In this document: one piece after another, positions 1-8,500 of the stretch
How the letters are laid out: each line of letters begins with the position of its first letter
Numbering within the stretch: position 1 is the stretch's first letter
Assembly (NCBI GenBank): GCA_005789325.1
Contig: SXYE01000013.1
Span: 1-15,027 of the forward strand
DNA from: Actinomycetota bacterium
GTDB taxonomy: Bacteria; Actinomycetota; Actinomycetes; S36-B12; UBA5976
Length of the DNA stretch: 15,027 nt
Direction: 5' to 3'
The notes under the pieces: generated by a model
What the model was told of the DNA's origin: nothing
What the model saw: only the letters and a program-made list of their open reading frames with translations
Databases searched by the model: none
Position numbers and translations under genes: made by a program

Positions 1-661
1 GAACTTTGTTGCTGCCTAGAACCAACATCGGCTCAATGGCAATTGCCATTCCTTCGACTAACTCTGGCCCAATTCCTGGTTTTCCATAATTTGGCACACT
101 TGGTGCCATGTGCATTTCTGTTCCAATTCCATGACCCACATAATCTTCCAGTATTCCTATTCTGAGGTCTTTGTGTGATCTAACAAAAGTTTCTATTGCA
201 AAACCAATATCACCTATATGTTTTCCAGGTTGGGCAGCATTGATTCCAACTTGTAGTGCTGCCTTTGTAATATCACTTAATTTTTGGTGCTCAGGTTTTA
301 CGTTCCCGACAGAAATTGTTATCGCAGCATCCCCATGCCAACCATCAATTATTGCTCCACAATCAACACTTACTAAGTCACCATCGTTGATGACTTTATT
401 TTCAATAGGAATTCCATGAACAACCTCTTCATTAACTGAAACACAAATTACAGCAGGATAACCGTGATAGCCCAAAAATGAAGGTTTTGCTCCTTCTTCT
501 TGCATAATTTTTCTAGCTATTAAATCTAAATCAAAAGTTGTCATTCCAGGTTTAATTTTTGATTTAATTTCTTCTAGACAAAGTGCAACAACTCGTCCAG
601 CTTTTCGCATGATTTCAAATTGTTCAGGTGTTTTCAACTGAATTTGCGATTTATTAAACAT
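1..661 (-). CDS. map: Type I methionine aminopeptidase, C-terminus cut by window edge
   Basis: Removes the initiator Met from nascent proteins in the cytoplasm. The 220 visible residues show the metal-binding set of type I enzymes: D100 and D111 (SVDCGAIIDGWHGDAA), H177 (GHGIG) and E210 (AIEPM), plus the substrate-contacting His in VVHGIP (H82). The last metal ligand, a Glu in a [QW]FEHT-type motif about 30 residues further on, lies beyond the left edge, so this is an edge truncation and not a broken gene. The start is the ATG at 661-659; the protein begins MFNKSQIQLKTPEQFEIMRK, a normal type I N-terminus without the SH3-like zinc-finger extension some actinobacterial MAPs carry. It is transcribed away from its right neighbour, so it is the first gene of its own unit. 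A TAGATT -10-like box (675-670) lies only 8 nt upstream of the ATG. Family assignment is secure. Confidence 0.96.
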   Translation of the reverse strand, partial: MFNKSQIQLKTPEQFEIMRKAGRVVALCLEEIKSKIKPGMTTFDLDLIARKIMQEEGAKPSFLGYHGYPAVICVSVNEEVVHGIPIENKVINDGDLVSVDCGAIIDGWHGDAAITISVGNVKPEHQKLSDITKAALQVGINAAQPGKHIGDIGFAIETFVRSHKDLRIGILEDYVGHGIGTEMHMAPSVPNYGKPGIGPELVEGMAIAIEPMLVLGSNKV

Positions 662-688
662 TTGTATCTAATCTACTTGATTTCTTTG

Positions 689-694
689 TATAAT
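689..694 (+). promoter_or_regulatory. Perfect TATAAT -10 box, likely leaderless promoter
   Basis: TATAAT ends 6 nt before the ATG at 701, so a normal initiation distance puts the transcript start on or next to the A of the start codon. No good Shine-Dalgarno lies before that ATG (only GGAA, directly adjacent). Leaderless mRNAs are common in actinobacteria. No convincing -35 element is visible at 16-18 nt. Confidence 0.5.
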
Positions 695-700
695 TGGAAA

Positions 701-1339
701 ATGGTTAGATTCCTCTTAATAAGTCATGTAATAGCCGGAGCCATCGCTCTCACCTGCGCATTTGGAGCAGTCTCGACAAGAAAGGGTTCTTCTAGCCATG
801 TGTTTTTAGGTCGAATTTATTCAGTGGCAATGGTTTACGTGGTATTCGGTGCATCGGTTTTATCGGTTTTAAGACCAAATCCATTCTTGTTCTCCATCGC
901 CTTATTTAGTGGATATTTAGTTTGGACAGGGTATAGGCGTGCTCGTTTTAAACTTCAAGATTTAAACAAAGTAGATAAAAATACCGTGATAGTTGGGAAA
1001 TTAATAATTCTTATCTTAATTGGATATGGAACTTTTATACTTATTAATGGTGAAACTCTAGGGATAGTTTTACTAGTTTTTGGGATTATTACATATTTAT
1101 TTGTACGCGAAGATTCTAAAGCAGTTAAGGAAAACATTTATAAATCAAAATACAGAATTGCAAGTCACTTACAGAGGATGTTGGGCGGAACAATTGCCAC
1201 AATCACAGCAGTATTGGTGCAGCAAGTTGTACCAAGAATTGAGGGAACAAGCGTTCCCCCTTTTATTGTCTGGCTGGTGCCAACAATTTTAATTACTCCA
1301 TTAATAACTTACTGGTCTAGAAAAATCTTAACAAAATAA
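701..1339 (+). CDS. DUF2306-like multi-pass membrane protein
   Basis: A 212-residue, strongly hydrophobic protein of unknown biochemical function. The pattern resembles the DUF2306 family as I recall it: an N-terminal HVIAGAIALTCAFGAVSTRKG segment, a second His in HVFLGRIYSVAM, a GYRRAR turn after the third helix, and HLQRMLGGTIATITAVLV near the C-terminus. His 9, 33 and 157 lie in or beside membrane segments and are candidates for metal or heme ligands (inference). About seven helices are visible, roughly at residues 3-22, 36-56, 62-77, 99-116, 118-135, 159-177 and 188-205. An in-frame ATG exists at 620, but starting there would overlap the divergent map gene; the ATG at 701 fits the TATAAT box and the family N-terminus. 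The stop is separated from the convergent glycosylase stop by a single base, with no obvious terminator hairpin. Confidence 0.75.
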   Translation: MVRFLLISHVIAGAIALTCAFGAVSTRKGSSSHVFLGRIYSVAMVYVVFGASVLSVLRPNPFLFSIALFSGYLVWTGYRRARFKLQDLNKVDKNTVIVGKLIILILIGYGTFILINGETLGIVLLVFGIITYLFVREDSKAVKENIYKSKYRIASHLQRMLGGTIATITAVLVQQVVPRIEGTSVPPFIVWLVPTILITPLITYWSRKILTK

Positions 1340-1340
1340 A

Positions 1341-1976
1341 TTACCAAGGCTCTTCTGGTTCAAGCACTCTCCAGCAATACCAAGCTGCTATTGAACGATA
1401 TGGAGCAAATGGGTTACCTAAAGGTTCCATTTGTTTCTCATTAGGCATATCTTTCAGCCCGTGTGCAATTTGCCATCCTCTACGCACGGCTAAATCACCA
1501 ACTGGCCAAATATCAAGTCTGCCCAAGGTGAACATCAAAAACATTTCAGCGGTCCATCTACCAATTCCCCATTGAGAACTAAGCATTTTCACAGCTTCAT
1601 CATTTGTTGCATCGGTTAGATCAGCTAGATTAATTTCTTTACTTAGGTGAGCATTAGCTAAACCCTGGATTGTTTTAATTTTTGAGGCCGATAATCCTAC
1701 CGAGCGTAATTCTTTTTCAGTTCGATTAGAAATTACTCGAGGAGTTATCTTATTATTAGTTAGCTTTTTTACTCTTTGAGTAATTGTTCCCGCAGCCACC
1801 GCAGAGATTTGTTGGGCGATTACAGATCGCACTAAGGACTCAAAATATGAATTTATTGATGGTTCCTGTGGTTTCAAATTACATTTGCCGCTTATTTCAA
1901 CAAAGTGTTTAAGGTGAGGGCATATAGATTTGACTTGCTCAATGCCGTTTCGAAGGTGTGTTGAATGACTAACCAT
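1341..1976 (-). CDS. AlkA-type DNA-3-methyladenine glycosylase (HhH-GPD)
   Basis: Base-excision repair enzyme predicted to excise alkylated purines. The 211 residues carry the HhH-GPD core: LVRSVIAQQIS (48-58) is the conserved first helix, LSASKIKTIQGLA (95-107) follows, then the helix-hairpin-helix LSSQWGIGRWTAEMFLM (132-148) and the catalytic loop WPVGDLAVRRG, where D161 is the expected catalytic Asp. The C-terminal PFAPYRSIAAWYCWR is typical of AlkA-like proteins. No Fe-S cysteine cluster of the EndoIII/MutY type is present, which argues for AlkA rather than Nth. E. coli AlkA has an extra N-terminal domain; this short form is the common compact variant. The ATG at 1976 has AGGA 5 nt upstream. 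A specific substrate cannot be read from sequence. Confidence 0.92.
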   Translation of the reverse strand: MVSHSTHLRNGIEQVKSICPHLKHFVEISGKCNLKPQEPSINSYFESLVRSVIAQQISAVAAGTITQRVKKLTNNKITPRVISNRTEKELRSVGLSASKIKTIQGLANAHLSKEINLADLTDATNDEAVKMLSSQWGIGRWTAEMFLMFTLGRLDIWPVGDLAVRRGWQIAHGLKDMPNEKQMEPLGNPFAPYRSIAAWYCWRVLEPEEPW

Positions 1977-2011
1977 ATGATTCCTAATCTATTTGATGTC
2001 AAACTAAGGTC

Positions 2012-2347
2012 ATGTTGAAGAACTGGAATTCTCGCTCAATAACTTATCTTTTACTTGCCATAGCAGGCTTGGTTGGAACTTGGTATTTCAATTTTTTGGC
2101 TCTTCAACAAGAAAGAAACTTTTTTGCTGATTGGTCTAGCACACCAGCTGTTCTATCTGCAACGACAGATTTATTTGTGTTAGCAACTGCAGCTAGTGTT
2201 TTTATATTCTTTGAAGGCAGAAGGCTTAAAATAAAGTACTGGTGGCTATTTATTCTAGGTTCTTTTATCACCGCAATTGCGTTTACCTTCCCACTATTTT
2301 TAGCAATAAGGGAAAGAAAAATATTAAGCCAAGGCAACAAAATATAA
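2012..2347 (+). CDS. DUF2834-like small membrane protein
   Basis: A 111-residue protein with three predicted membrane helices (about residues 11-31, 52-68 and 76-98) and a basic C-terminal tail RERKILSQGNKI. The pattern of a TWYFNFLALQ motif after helix 1, followed by FFADW and NLF/TDLFV-type helix 2 with FEGRRL, matches what I recall of the DUF2834 family, whose function is unknown. The ATG at 2012 is preceded by AAGG with short spacing. It is divergent from the glycosylase (35 bp between starts) and convergent with the response regulator. Confidence 0.7.
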   Translation: MLKNWNSRSITYLLLAIAGLVGTWYFNFLALQQERNFFADWSSTPAVLSATTDLFVLATAASVFIFFEGRRLKIKYWWLFILGSFITAIAFTFPLFLAIRERKILSQGNKI

Positions 2348-2387
2348 CCTTTAAACTCTTGTATCAATGGTATTTCTATAATTAAAT

Positions 2388-2422
2388 TAATATATATTAG
2401 GTTTTAAATGAAAAAAATTTTT
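2388..2422. terminator. AT-only palindromes between convergent genes, possible terminator
   Basis: The 82-bp gap between the converging DUF2834-like gene and the response regulator holds a perfect 12-bp palindrome (TAATATATATTA, 2388-2399) and an A-run/T-run inverted repeat around 2411-2422 with imperfect flanks (AAATG / GGATTT). A transcript from the right would read the A/T stem followed by a T-rich stretch. There is no G+C in the stem core, so termination strength is doubtful. Confidence 0.3.
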
Positions 2423-2429
2423 TGGATTT

Positions 2430-3077
2430 TTACTTCACATTAATTAAAGAAGATTTCCACATTTTCACTGCTTCTACCCTCAAATTTTTAGATTCACTTT
2501 CATGTAAATTTAATGCCTCATAGGTTCTGTTTATGAGTGCTTCAACCGCTCTTAAGGTGGTACCTCTTTTCTCTGCAATAGCTTGATTTGATAATCCTTG
2601 AACGATTAATCTAAGTAGCTCGGCTTGGGTCTTACTTATAAAAATTCCCTCATTTTTTGAATTCAAGTTGCCATTACCTACTGATTTTTTGTTTAAGACC
2701 TTATGTAATAAATTTTCAATTGTGTTAGAAGAGCTGATTTCAGATTTTAGAACATAATTAATTTTTGTTGGAAATTCTTTAAAATTTGTATCGACTAGGA
2801 GGGGAGACCTGTGGTTAGTTAACACTATGACATTAATTTCTGGGTAATTTAAGGCAATTTTATTTATTAAATTAAGTCCAGAGGGTCCTTTGCCTAGATC
2901 TAGTTCTGTTATAACTAAGTTTGGTGTAAAATCATCAATTGCAATTAAAGCATCGTTTACATTCGTTACAGTGTTACACTTATAACCAAGCTTGCATATA
3001 AGTTCAGAAATAAGATTTTTTATAAAAATATCGTCATCGACAACAAGAACCTTCAATGATTTTTCTGGAATTGTCAT
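2430..3077 (-). CDS. NarL/LuxR-type response regulator with Glu at the phosphoacceptor site
   Basis: A 215-residue transcription factor: receiver domain at about residues 8-128, linker, then a LuxR-type helix-turn-helix at 148-205 (ISKTQAELLRLIVQGLSNQA, then RAVEALINRTYEALNL). The acidic pocket D14-D16 (VVDDD), T87 (VIVLT) and K111 (YVLK) are present, but the residue equivalent to the phosphorylated Asp is E58 (LVITELDLGKG); the codon on the minus strand is GAA. Glu there can mimic phosphorylation, so the protein may be constitutively active or controlled another way (inference). The ATG at 3077 has AGGA (3090-3087) 9 nt upstream, and that RBS overlaps the TAG stop of the preceding membrane-protein gene. 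The 11-bp gap means the two are almost certainly cotranscribed. No histidine kinase lies nearby. Confidence 0.9.
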   Translation of the reverse strand: MTIPEKSLKVLVVDDDIFIKNLISELICKLGYKCNTVTNVNDALIAIDDFTPNLVITELDLGKGPSGLNLINKIALNYPEINVIVLTNHRSPLLVDTNFKEFPTKINYVLKSEISSSNTIENLLHKVLNKKSVGNGNLNSKNEGIFISKTQAELLRLIVQGLSNQAIAEKRGTTLRAVEALINRTYEALNLHESESKNLRVEAVKMWKSSLINVK

Positions 3078-3088
3078 GTATTGAATTC

Positions 3089-5455
3089 CTATAAATTATT
3101 GGTTCGCTGTAAGTTCACAAAAGCATACCAACCAGGTAGTACTGGTAGCCAGAAAGTGACTACTCGATAAAGCAGCACTCCAGACAAAGCAGTTCCAGAA
3201 GGAATTCCTGCAGCAGTTAAGCCTGCAACTAGTGCGGCTTCAACTGCACCTATACCTCCAGGGGTTGGCGCTGCTTGACCAATTGTTGCTCCGGCAAGAT
3301 AAACAAAAGCTGCTGTGGCAATAGAAATGTCACTTCCAAAAGCATTTAATGCTGCGTAAAACGAAAGAATGTAAGAAAAATTCAATAACAGAGATGAAGC
3401 AATACTAGAAAGTAGTCTTTGAGGTTGTTGCACAATTATTGCTACTGTGGGACCAATTTGATCAATTAACGGTTTTGCTTTACTTATCAACCAGTTCCTA
3501 AAAGTTGATATAGAAAACATCACAATTACTATTGCAAAAATTACAACCACGATCACTAAGGTAAATCTTGGTGGTCTAAATGAAAAGTCAGTTTGGGTTC
3601 CAGCAATAACACCAAAAATTACTAAAAGAATTACGTGAATAAAAAATATAACAACTTGGGATACTCCCACAGCAGTTGCTGCCGAGGGGCCAGGAACTCC
3701 AGATTTATTCAAAAATCTTATGTTTACTGCGACGGATCCAAGTGTGGGTGGAGTCACCAAAGTAGCAAAAGATGCGGCAAGTTGGGCTTGTAGGGTTTTG
3801 AACCAATTTATTTTTGTTGTGATGAATGCAAGCAATAATGAGGTTGAAGCAAAGTATGTTAATACTGAACCAGCCACAGCTATACCTGCCCAATTCCACT
3901 GCGCGGTTCTTATTAAATTCGCAAAATCTATTTGGCTAAATTGAGGAACTAGAACGTAAAGAGCAATAACTGAAACACTTGCTAGCAGGATATTTCGCCA
4001 ATTGATTCTTTGAAATGAAATAGGCTGAATATCAGCACTTGGTGCTAGTTCACCTAGACCCTTTCTCAATTCCTTTAATAATTCTTTATCTTTTTTTAGA
4101 TACTGTCTTGTTTTTCTACTCATAGCAATACTTTGAATTGCTGGGATATTTCTTACGAGCTCTTTAGTAGTGAATAATTTTTTTGCAATTTCAAGTGTTA
4201 CAGAAACTGACGAAGACCTTGCTGCGGTAACTAGAGCTTCTGCTAGATCAACTCGTTGCTGTAACTCAGTTGCGGCAACTGTTCCAGAATGAACACTAGT
4301 TAAAGCAATGTCGCCAGATTGAGTAACAAATACGTTTTCTGAAGATAACGATCTATGTGCAATATCTGCATCATGTATGGTTTTAACATCAGACAAAAAC
4401 TTTTCTATTTGTTCCGAAGTTATTCGTATTTTTCTTTCATTTATGTCAGCAAAGGAAGATCCGCTTAAGTTTTCTAGTGCAATAAATATTGAGTCAGGTT
4501 CAATTTCTCGCACTAGTTCAACTTCAGGAACCCTAACTCCGGTTGCTGAAATTGCGTAAGTTAATAGCGCTGTTCTTTCAACTCTTCGCCTAATGCTCAT
4601 GCCTCTAAAGTCACCCGAAGTTTTTACATTTAATCCACGCCACCAAGATCCCAGAACACCTGAGCCTTGTAATTCCCAGTCAAAGACCCAAACATTTATC
4701 TGTGATCCCGTTTTTAATAGCGCTCGATAAATTCGACCTTCAGAAGTTTCAAGAGACAGTTCCATTTTTTCTATAGTTAGTCCGCCAGAATTTAATGCAT
4801 CAGCAATCTTTTCAACTGATGCTCTATTAATCGGAGTGCCAACTAAATAACGAACAGCTAAACCAATAGACCAGCCCAGCAATATATTAACTACTTGAGT
4901 AATTATCGTTGTTTGTCCTGCAACTAATGAAGCAAAAGACAAAGCAATGACAGAGATTGTTGCTAACACTCCAAGTTTTCCTCGATCAAAAACTCGAGCG
5001 ATTACTAAAAATGAAATTAGACCGGCAATAAGTGGATCAAGGGGAGAAACACCTTCTGTTTGTATACCACCTGTCAAAGCCAATATTAATCTTGGTGAAT
5101 TTGTTTGAACAATTAAAATTGAAATAGCAACTAAAGTTAAGACAGAAAGACCTGCCGCAAGTAGTGCATCAACGAGTTGTCTTGCTCTATTGCGAGTAAT
5201 TAAAGAGATTGCGACTAAAACAGGAATAATAATTATTGAAGTTGCACCAATAGTGTTGAGAATAAAAAGCACAAAGCTTGGTAACACTCGTCCTGCTGTA
5301 TTTAGATCAGCATCTATTCCTGCGGTTGTTTGGGCCGCAAAGGTACCAATTACCGTCACCAAAACTGTTATCGCAAGTGAGATTAGAAGAGTTACTAAAT
5401 CCCTGGGTCTTCGAGCAGCCCGGCGGGAAGCATTATTCATAGAAATAGTCATCAC
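3089..5455 (-). CDS. Pseudokinase-flippase fusion: kinase-like domain joined to UPF0104/LPG-synthase-type membrane domain
   Basis: A 788-residue membrane protein in three parts. Residues about 18-205 hold roughly six or seven membrane helices. Residues about 210-480 are soluble and kinase-like: after the hinge, KTIHDADIAHRSLSSENVFV (358-377) lines up with the HRD catalytic loop, and IALTSVHSG (383-391) with the DFG segment. Both catalytic Asps are Ser here (S369 and S387), while N374 is kept, so phosphotransfer looks unlikely. Residues about 486-780 form a UPF0104/flippase-like domain of the MprF/AglD class, with TPPTLGSVAVNIRFL (568-582) and the diagnostic PTPGGIGAVEAAL (730-742). The family moves or modifies lipids; no catalytic LPG-synthase (aminoacyl transferase) domain follows, so a flippase or regulatory role is more likely. 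The start is uncertain: GTG 5455, ATG 5452 or ATG 5440, with AGGAG at 5460-5456. First gene of the operon with the response regulator. Confidence 0.82.
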   Translation of the reverse strand: MMTISMNNASRRAARRPRDLVTLLISLAITVLVTVIGTFAAQTTAGIDADLNTAGRVLPSFVLFILNTIGATSIIIIPVLVAISLITRNRARQLVDALLAAGLSVLTLVAISILIVQTNSPRLILALTGGIQTEGVSPLDPLIAGLISFLVIARVFDRGKLGVLATISVIALSFASLVAGQTTIITQVVNILLGWSIGLAVRYLVGTPINRASVEKIADALNSGGLTIEKMELSLETSEGRIYRALLKTGSQINVWVFDWELQGSGVLGSWWRGLNVKTSGDFRGMSIRRRVERTALLTYAISATGVRVPEVELVREIEPDSIFIALENLSGSSFADINERKIRITSEQIEKFLSDVKTIHDADIAHRSLSSENVFVTQSGDIALTSVHSGTVAATELQQRVDLAEALVTAARSSSVSVTLEIAKKLFTTKELVRNIPAIQSIAMSRKTRQYLKKDKELLKELRKGLGELAPSADIQPISFQRINWRNILLASVSVIALYVLVPQFSQIDFANLIRTAQWNWAGIAVAGSVLTYFASTSLLLAFITTKINWFKTLQAQLAASFATLVTPPTLGSVAVNIRFLNKSGVPGPSAATAVGVSQVVIFFIHVILLVIFGVIAGTQTDFSFRPPRFTLVIVVVIFAIVIVMFSISTFRNWLISKAKPLIDQIGPTVAIIVQQPQRLLSSIASSLLLNFSYILSFYAALNAFGSDISIATAAFVYLAGATIGQAAPTPGGIGAVEAALVAGLTAAGIPSGTALSGVLLYRVVTFWLPVLPGWYAFVNLQRTNNL

Positions 5456-5527
5456 TCCTATCGTCCCATTACCTCACATTTTTTACCTGACCAGACACTT
5501 GTCGTAGGTCAATGGTGAAGTAGTCAC
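5456..5527. promoter_or_regulatory. Divergent promoter region of the membrane-protein operon and adnA
   Basis: These 72 bp must drive both directions. On the plus strand TTGTCGTAG (5499-5507), an 8-nt gap and TGAAGT (5516-5521) resemble the mycobacterial DNA-damage (PafBC/RecA-NDp type) promoter TTGTCRGTG-N8-TANNNT, with two mismatches in the first element and one in the second. GGTGA (5514-5518), 9 nt before the adnA ATG, could pair with the 16S 3' end. On the minus strand AGGAG (5460-5456) precedes the membrane-protein start. No LexA-type palindrome (TCGAAC-N4-GTTCGA) is visible. Confidence 0.35.
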
Positions 5528-8500
5528 ATGGCAATAAATGCGATCCCTGAAATCTCGTTAGAAAAGACGGCCCTGCCCTTTATTGAGCAACCAAAATTTG
5601 ATGCTGCTCAACAAGAAGTGATTGATCATGAACAAGGATTTTGCTTGGTTACAGGTCGTGCTGGAACTGGCAAGACAACAGTTTTAGCTGAAGCCGTTGT
5701 TAACAAAATAAAAAATGGAATTACATCTGACAAAATAATTATCTTTTGTTATTCAAGACATTCAGCAAGAGATATGCGCAAATATTTAGCAAGACGCTTA
5801 CCGGGTTTTTCTGTTCCTCAAGTTGCAACTTTTCATTCTTTTACACATTCAGTGATGCAAGCAGCTTATAATCAAGGAACAGTAGTTGAAGATTACTCAT
5901 TTTCTCCATTGAGATTACTTTCTGGACCTGAGCAAGAAGTAATGATAAATGAATTGATTAAAGGAACAATTGAAGACGGATCTATTGATTGGCCACCTAA
6001 TTTAATAAGTGCTTTAAGGACAAAAGGATTTATTAGGCAGGTAAGAAATCTATTAGCTCGCATGAGATCCCTAGGAATGGATCCGGAGCAATTAATTGAA
6101 ACAGGAATTAAACATGACAATGAAAACTGGATAGCACTTGGTCACTTTGCTGAAATGTATTTAGACAATTTGGATGCATCTGAAACAACTGATTACGGTG
6201 AATTAGTTCACCGTGTTAATTTACTGCTTGTTAGATTAAAAAGTTTAGAAGAGGTAGGAATAAAGTTTACCCATTTCTTTGTTGACGAATATCAAGATAT
6301 TGACCCAGCTCAAGTTAGATTACTTAAATCTCTTGTTAGACCAAACAAGTTTTTAATTGCTACGGGTGATAAATCTCAAAGCATCTACCAATTTAGAGGT
6401 GCTGATTTTGAAGCAATCGATAGATTTAGTCAAGATTTTGGGCAAAGTAAACAGATTGAGTTAGTCAATAATTATCGACAGATAAAACAAATTGATATAG
6501 AAGTTAATACTTATGATTCAACAAATGCTCAAAGCTTTCACATGGCAAATGAAATAAGAAGATTTAAACAACAAAATTTTGATGCCAATTGGTCTGATGT
6601 TTTGATAATTGTGAGAAATGCAAGCTCAATTAATCCCATCAGTAGAGCCCTAACTAATTACTCAATTCCAGTAAGTGTTCAGGCAGATGATTTGCCACTG
6701 GCAAAAGATCCAGCAGCACGAGTATTACTTGATTGTTTAGGCATTGCTGGCCAAATGGCTTTAGGAAACCCTGATCCAAGTAATAGTGAAGTAATTAGAG
6801 ATTTACTTCGAGGACCTTTAATTAATGCCTCTCCTTTTGAATTAAGAGAAACAGCTCGATTACTTAGAAAAAGGTCTCGGGAAAATAATGAGCACCCTTT
6901 AACTTCTGATCAGGCTTTATACAAGGCCGTGATTGACCCGAAATATTTAGTTGAAATTCCGAGCGAAATCTCCCAAGGAGTAAGAAGACTTGGAGCATTG
7001 CTTGCTAGTGCTAGTGAATTAATAGCGAAAAAAGTTCGAGTAGAAATAGTGATGTGGAATATTTGGAATTTAGAAATAAATGAACAAAACACTAAACTTT
7101 TTGATGTTGAAAAAACAACTTATAAATGGAGTAAGACCCTAAGGGAAAATGCTCTCAGAGGAGGAATTGAGGGTAGAAAAGCTGATAAAGACCTTGACTC
7201 AATCCTTGCTCTTTTTGATGCTGCTTCCAGAGATGATGAAAGAACTCTGGGCACAAGGGGAGTTTTAAATTTCTTAAATGATTTAGGAATGCAAGCGTTT
7301 CAGGCGGAAACTCTGGCACAAAAACCTATTGAAGATGACCGAGTTCAAATTGTAACCGCCCACAAATCAAAAGGGTTACAAGCTAAATTTGTTTTAATCC
7401 CTGATGTGCAGGCAGATATTTGGCCTTCTTCTCGTTTGCGAAATAATTTATTGGAAGTTGAAAGATTAGGTTATGAAACAGTTGTCAGATCTCCAAGTAG
7501 AAATGAAATTATTGCTGAAGACATAAGACTTTTTGAAGTTGCCAAATCAAGGGCTAGTCAAAGACTTCTGGTGTCAGCCATAAAAAGTGATTTTGCCGAT
7601 AATGGTGAACCATCAGGTTTGTTACACAAAATAAAATCAGGAAACATTAATCATATTTCAGGATTTCCTCATAAACCACTTTCTTTAAACGCAGTAGTCT
7701 CTGAAATAAGAAAAACTGCGCAAGAAGACACCTACAGCGCTGATTTCAAAAAAGCTGTTGCCAAAAGATTAAATAAGTTAGCAACTACAAAGGATGCTTT
7801 TGAAAGAGATATAAGTAAAGCAGCAGATCCAGAAAATTGGTGGGCCACATTTAAACCTGGTTCAACTCAAAACAAGATTGCTCCAGATGATCAGCCTGTT
7901 TCAGTTTCTGGTTCAGGATTAGCCACTTTGAGAGATTGTGGATTGAAATGGTTCTTGGAGAAAAAAGCTGGTGCAAATGTTCCACGCCAAAACTCTGCCA
8001 GCATCGGTTCAATTGTTCACGCTCTTGCGCAAGGTTTAAGCAATGGTGAAATTGAACCAGAAATACAAAAGTTAAAAGAAAAACTAGATCAGATCTGGCC
8101 CCAATTATCTTTTGAAGCAGATTGGATAGCTCAACGCTCTTACGACGAAACCTTAGAAATTATTTCTAACTTGCTCACTTGGCACCTCAAAAGAACCGGC
8201 AGAAAAGTAATTGGTGCCGAAGTAAACTTCTCCTTTGAAATTCCTATGGAAAGTGAACTTCCAAATCAGGCAGTGAAAGTAAGTGGATTCATTGACCGAG
8301 TTGAGTCAGAAGTAGATGATGAAAAACGACTTCACATTATTGATTTCAAGACTTCCAAATACACATTGACCAAAGAACAAGCAGATGAAGATCCCCAACT
8401 TGGGGTTTATCGCTTGGCGGTTTCTCAACAATCACTGAAAACAGAGGTACATCCAGAAAGTGTTGATGCCGGTGCAAGTTTAGTTTATTTAAAACATTTA

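Noticed and set aside
620..700. Extended N-terminus (27 residues) of the DUF2306-like protein from ATG 620
   Set aside because: It overlaps the start of the divergent map gene, adds a segment unlike the family N-terminus, and ignores the TATAAT box before ATG 701.
1992..2002. TTGACA (minus strand, 2002-1997) as -35 of the glycosylase promoter
   Set aside because: Only 5 nt separate it from the TAGATT -10-like box; at the correct 17-nt spacing the hexamer is CATATG, within the start region.
5190..5507. 105-residue plus-strand open frame opposite the pseudokinase-flippase gene
   Set aside because: It lies antisense within a clearly coding gene, has an Ile/Thr/Arg-rich composition typical of a shadow frame, and shows no recognisable domain.
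5456..5527. LexA/SOS box before adnA
   Set aside because: No GAAC/GTTC palindrome of the actinobacterial LexA type is present in the gap.
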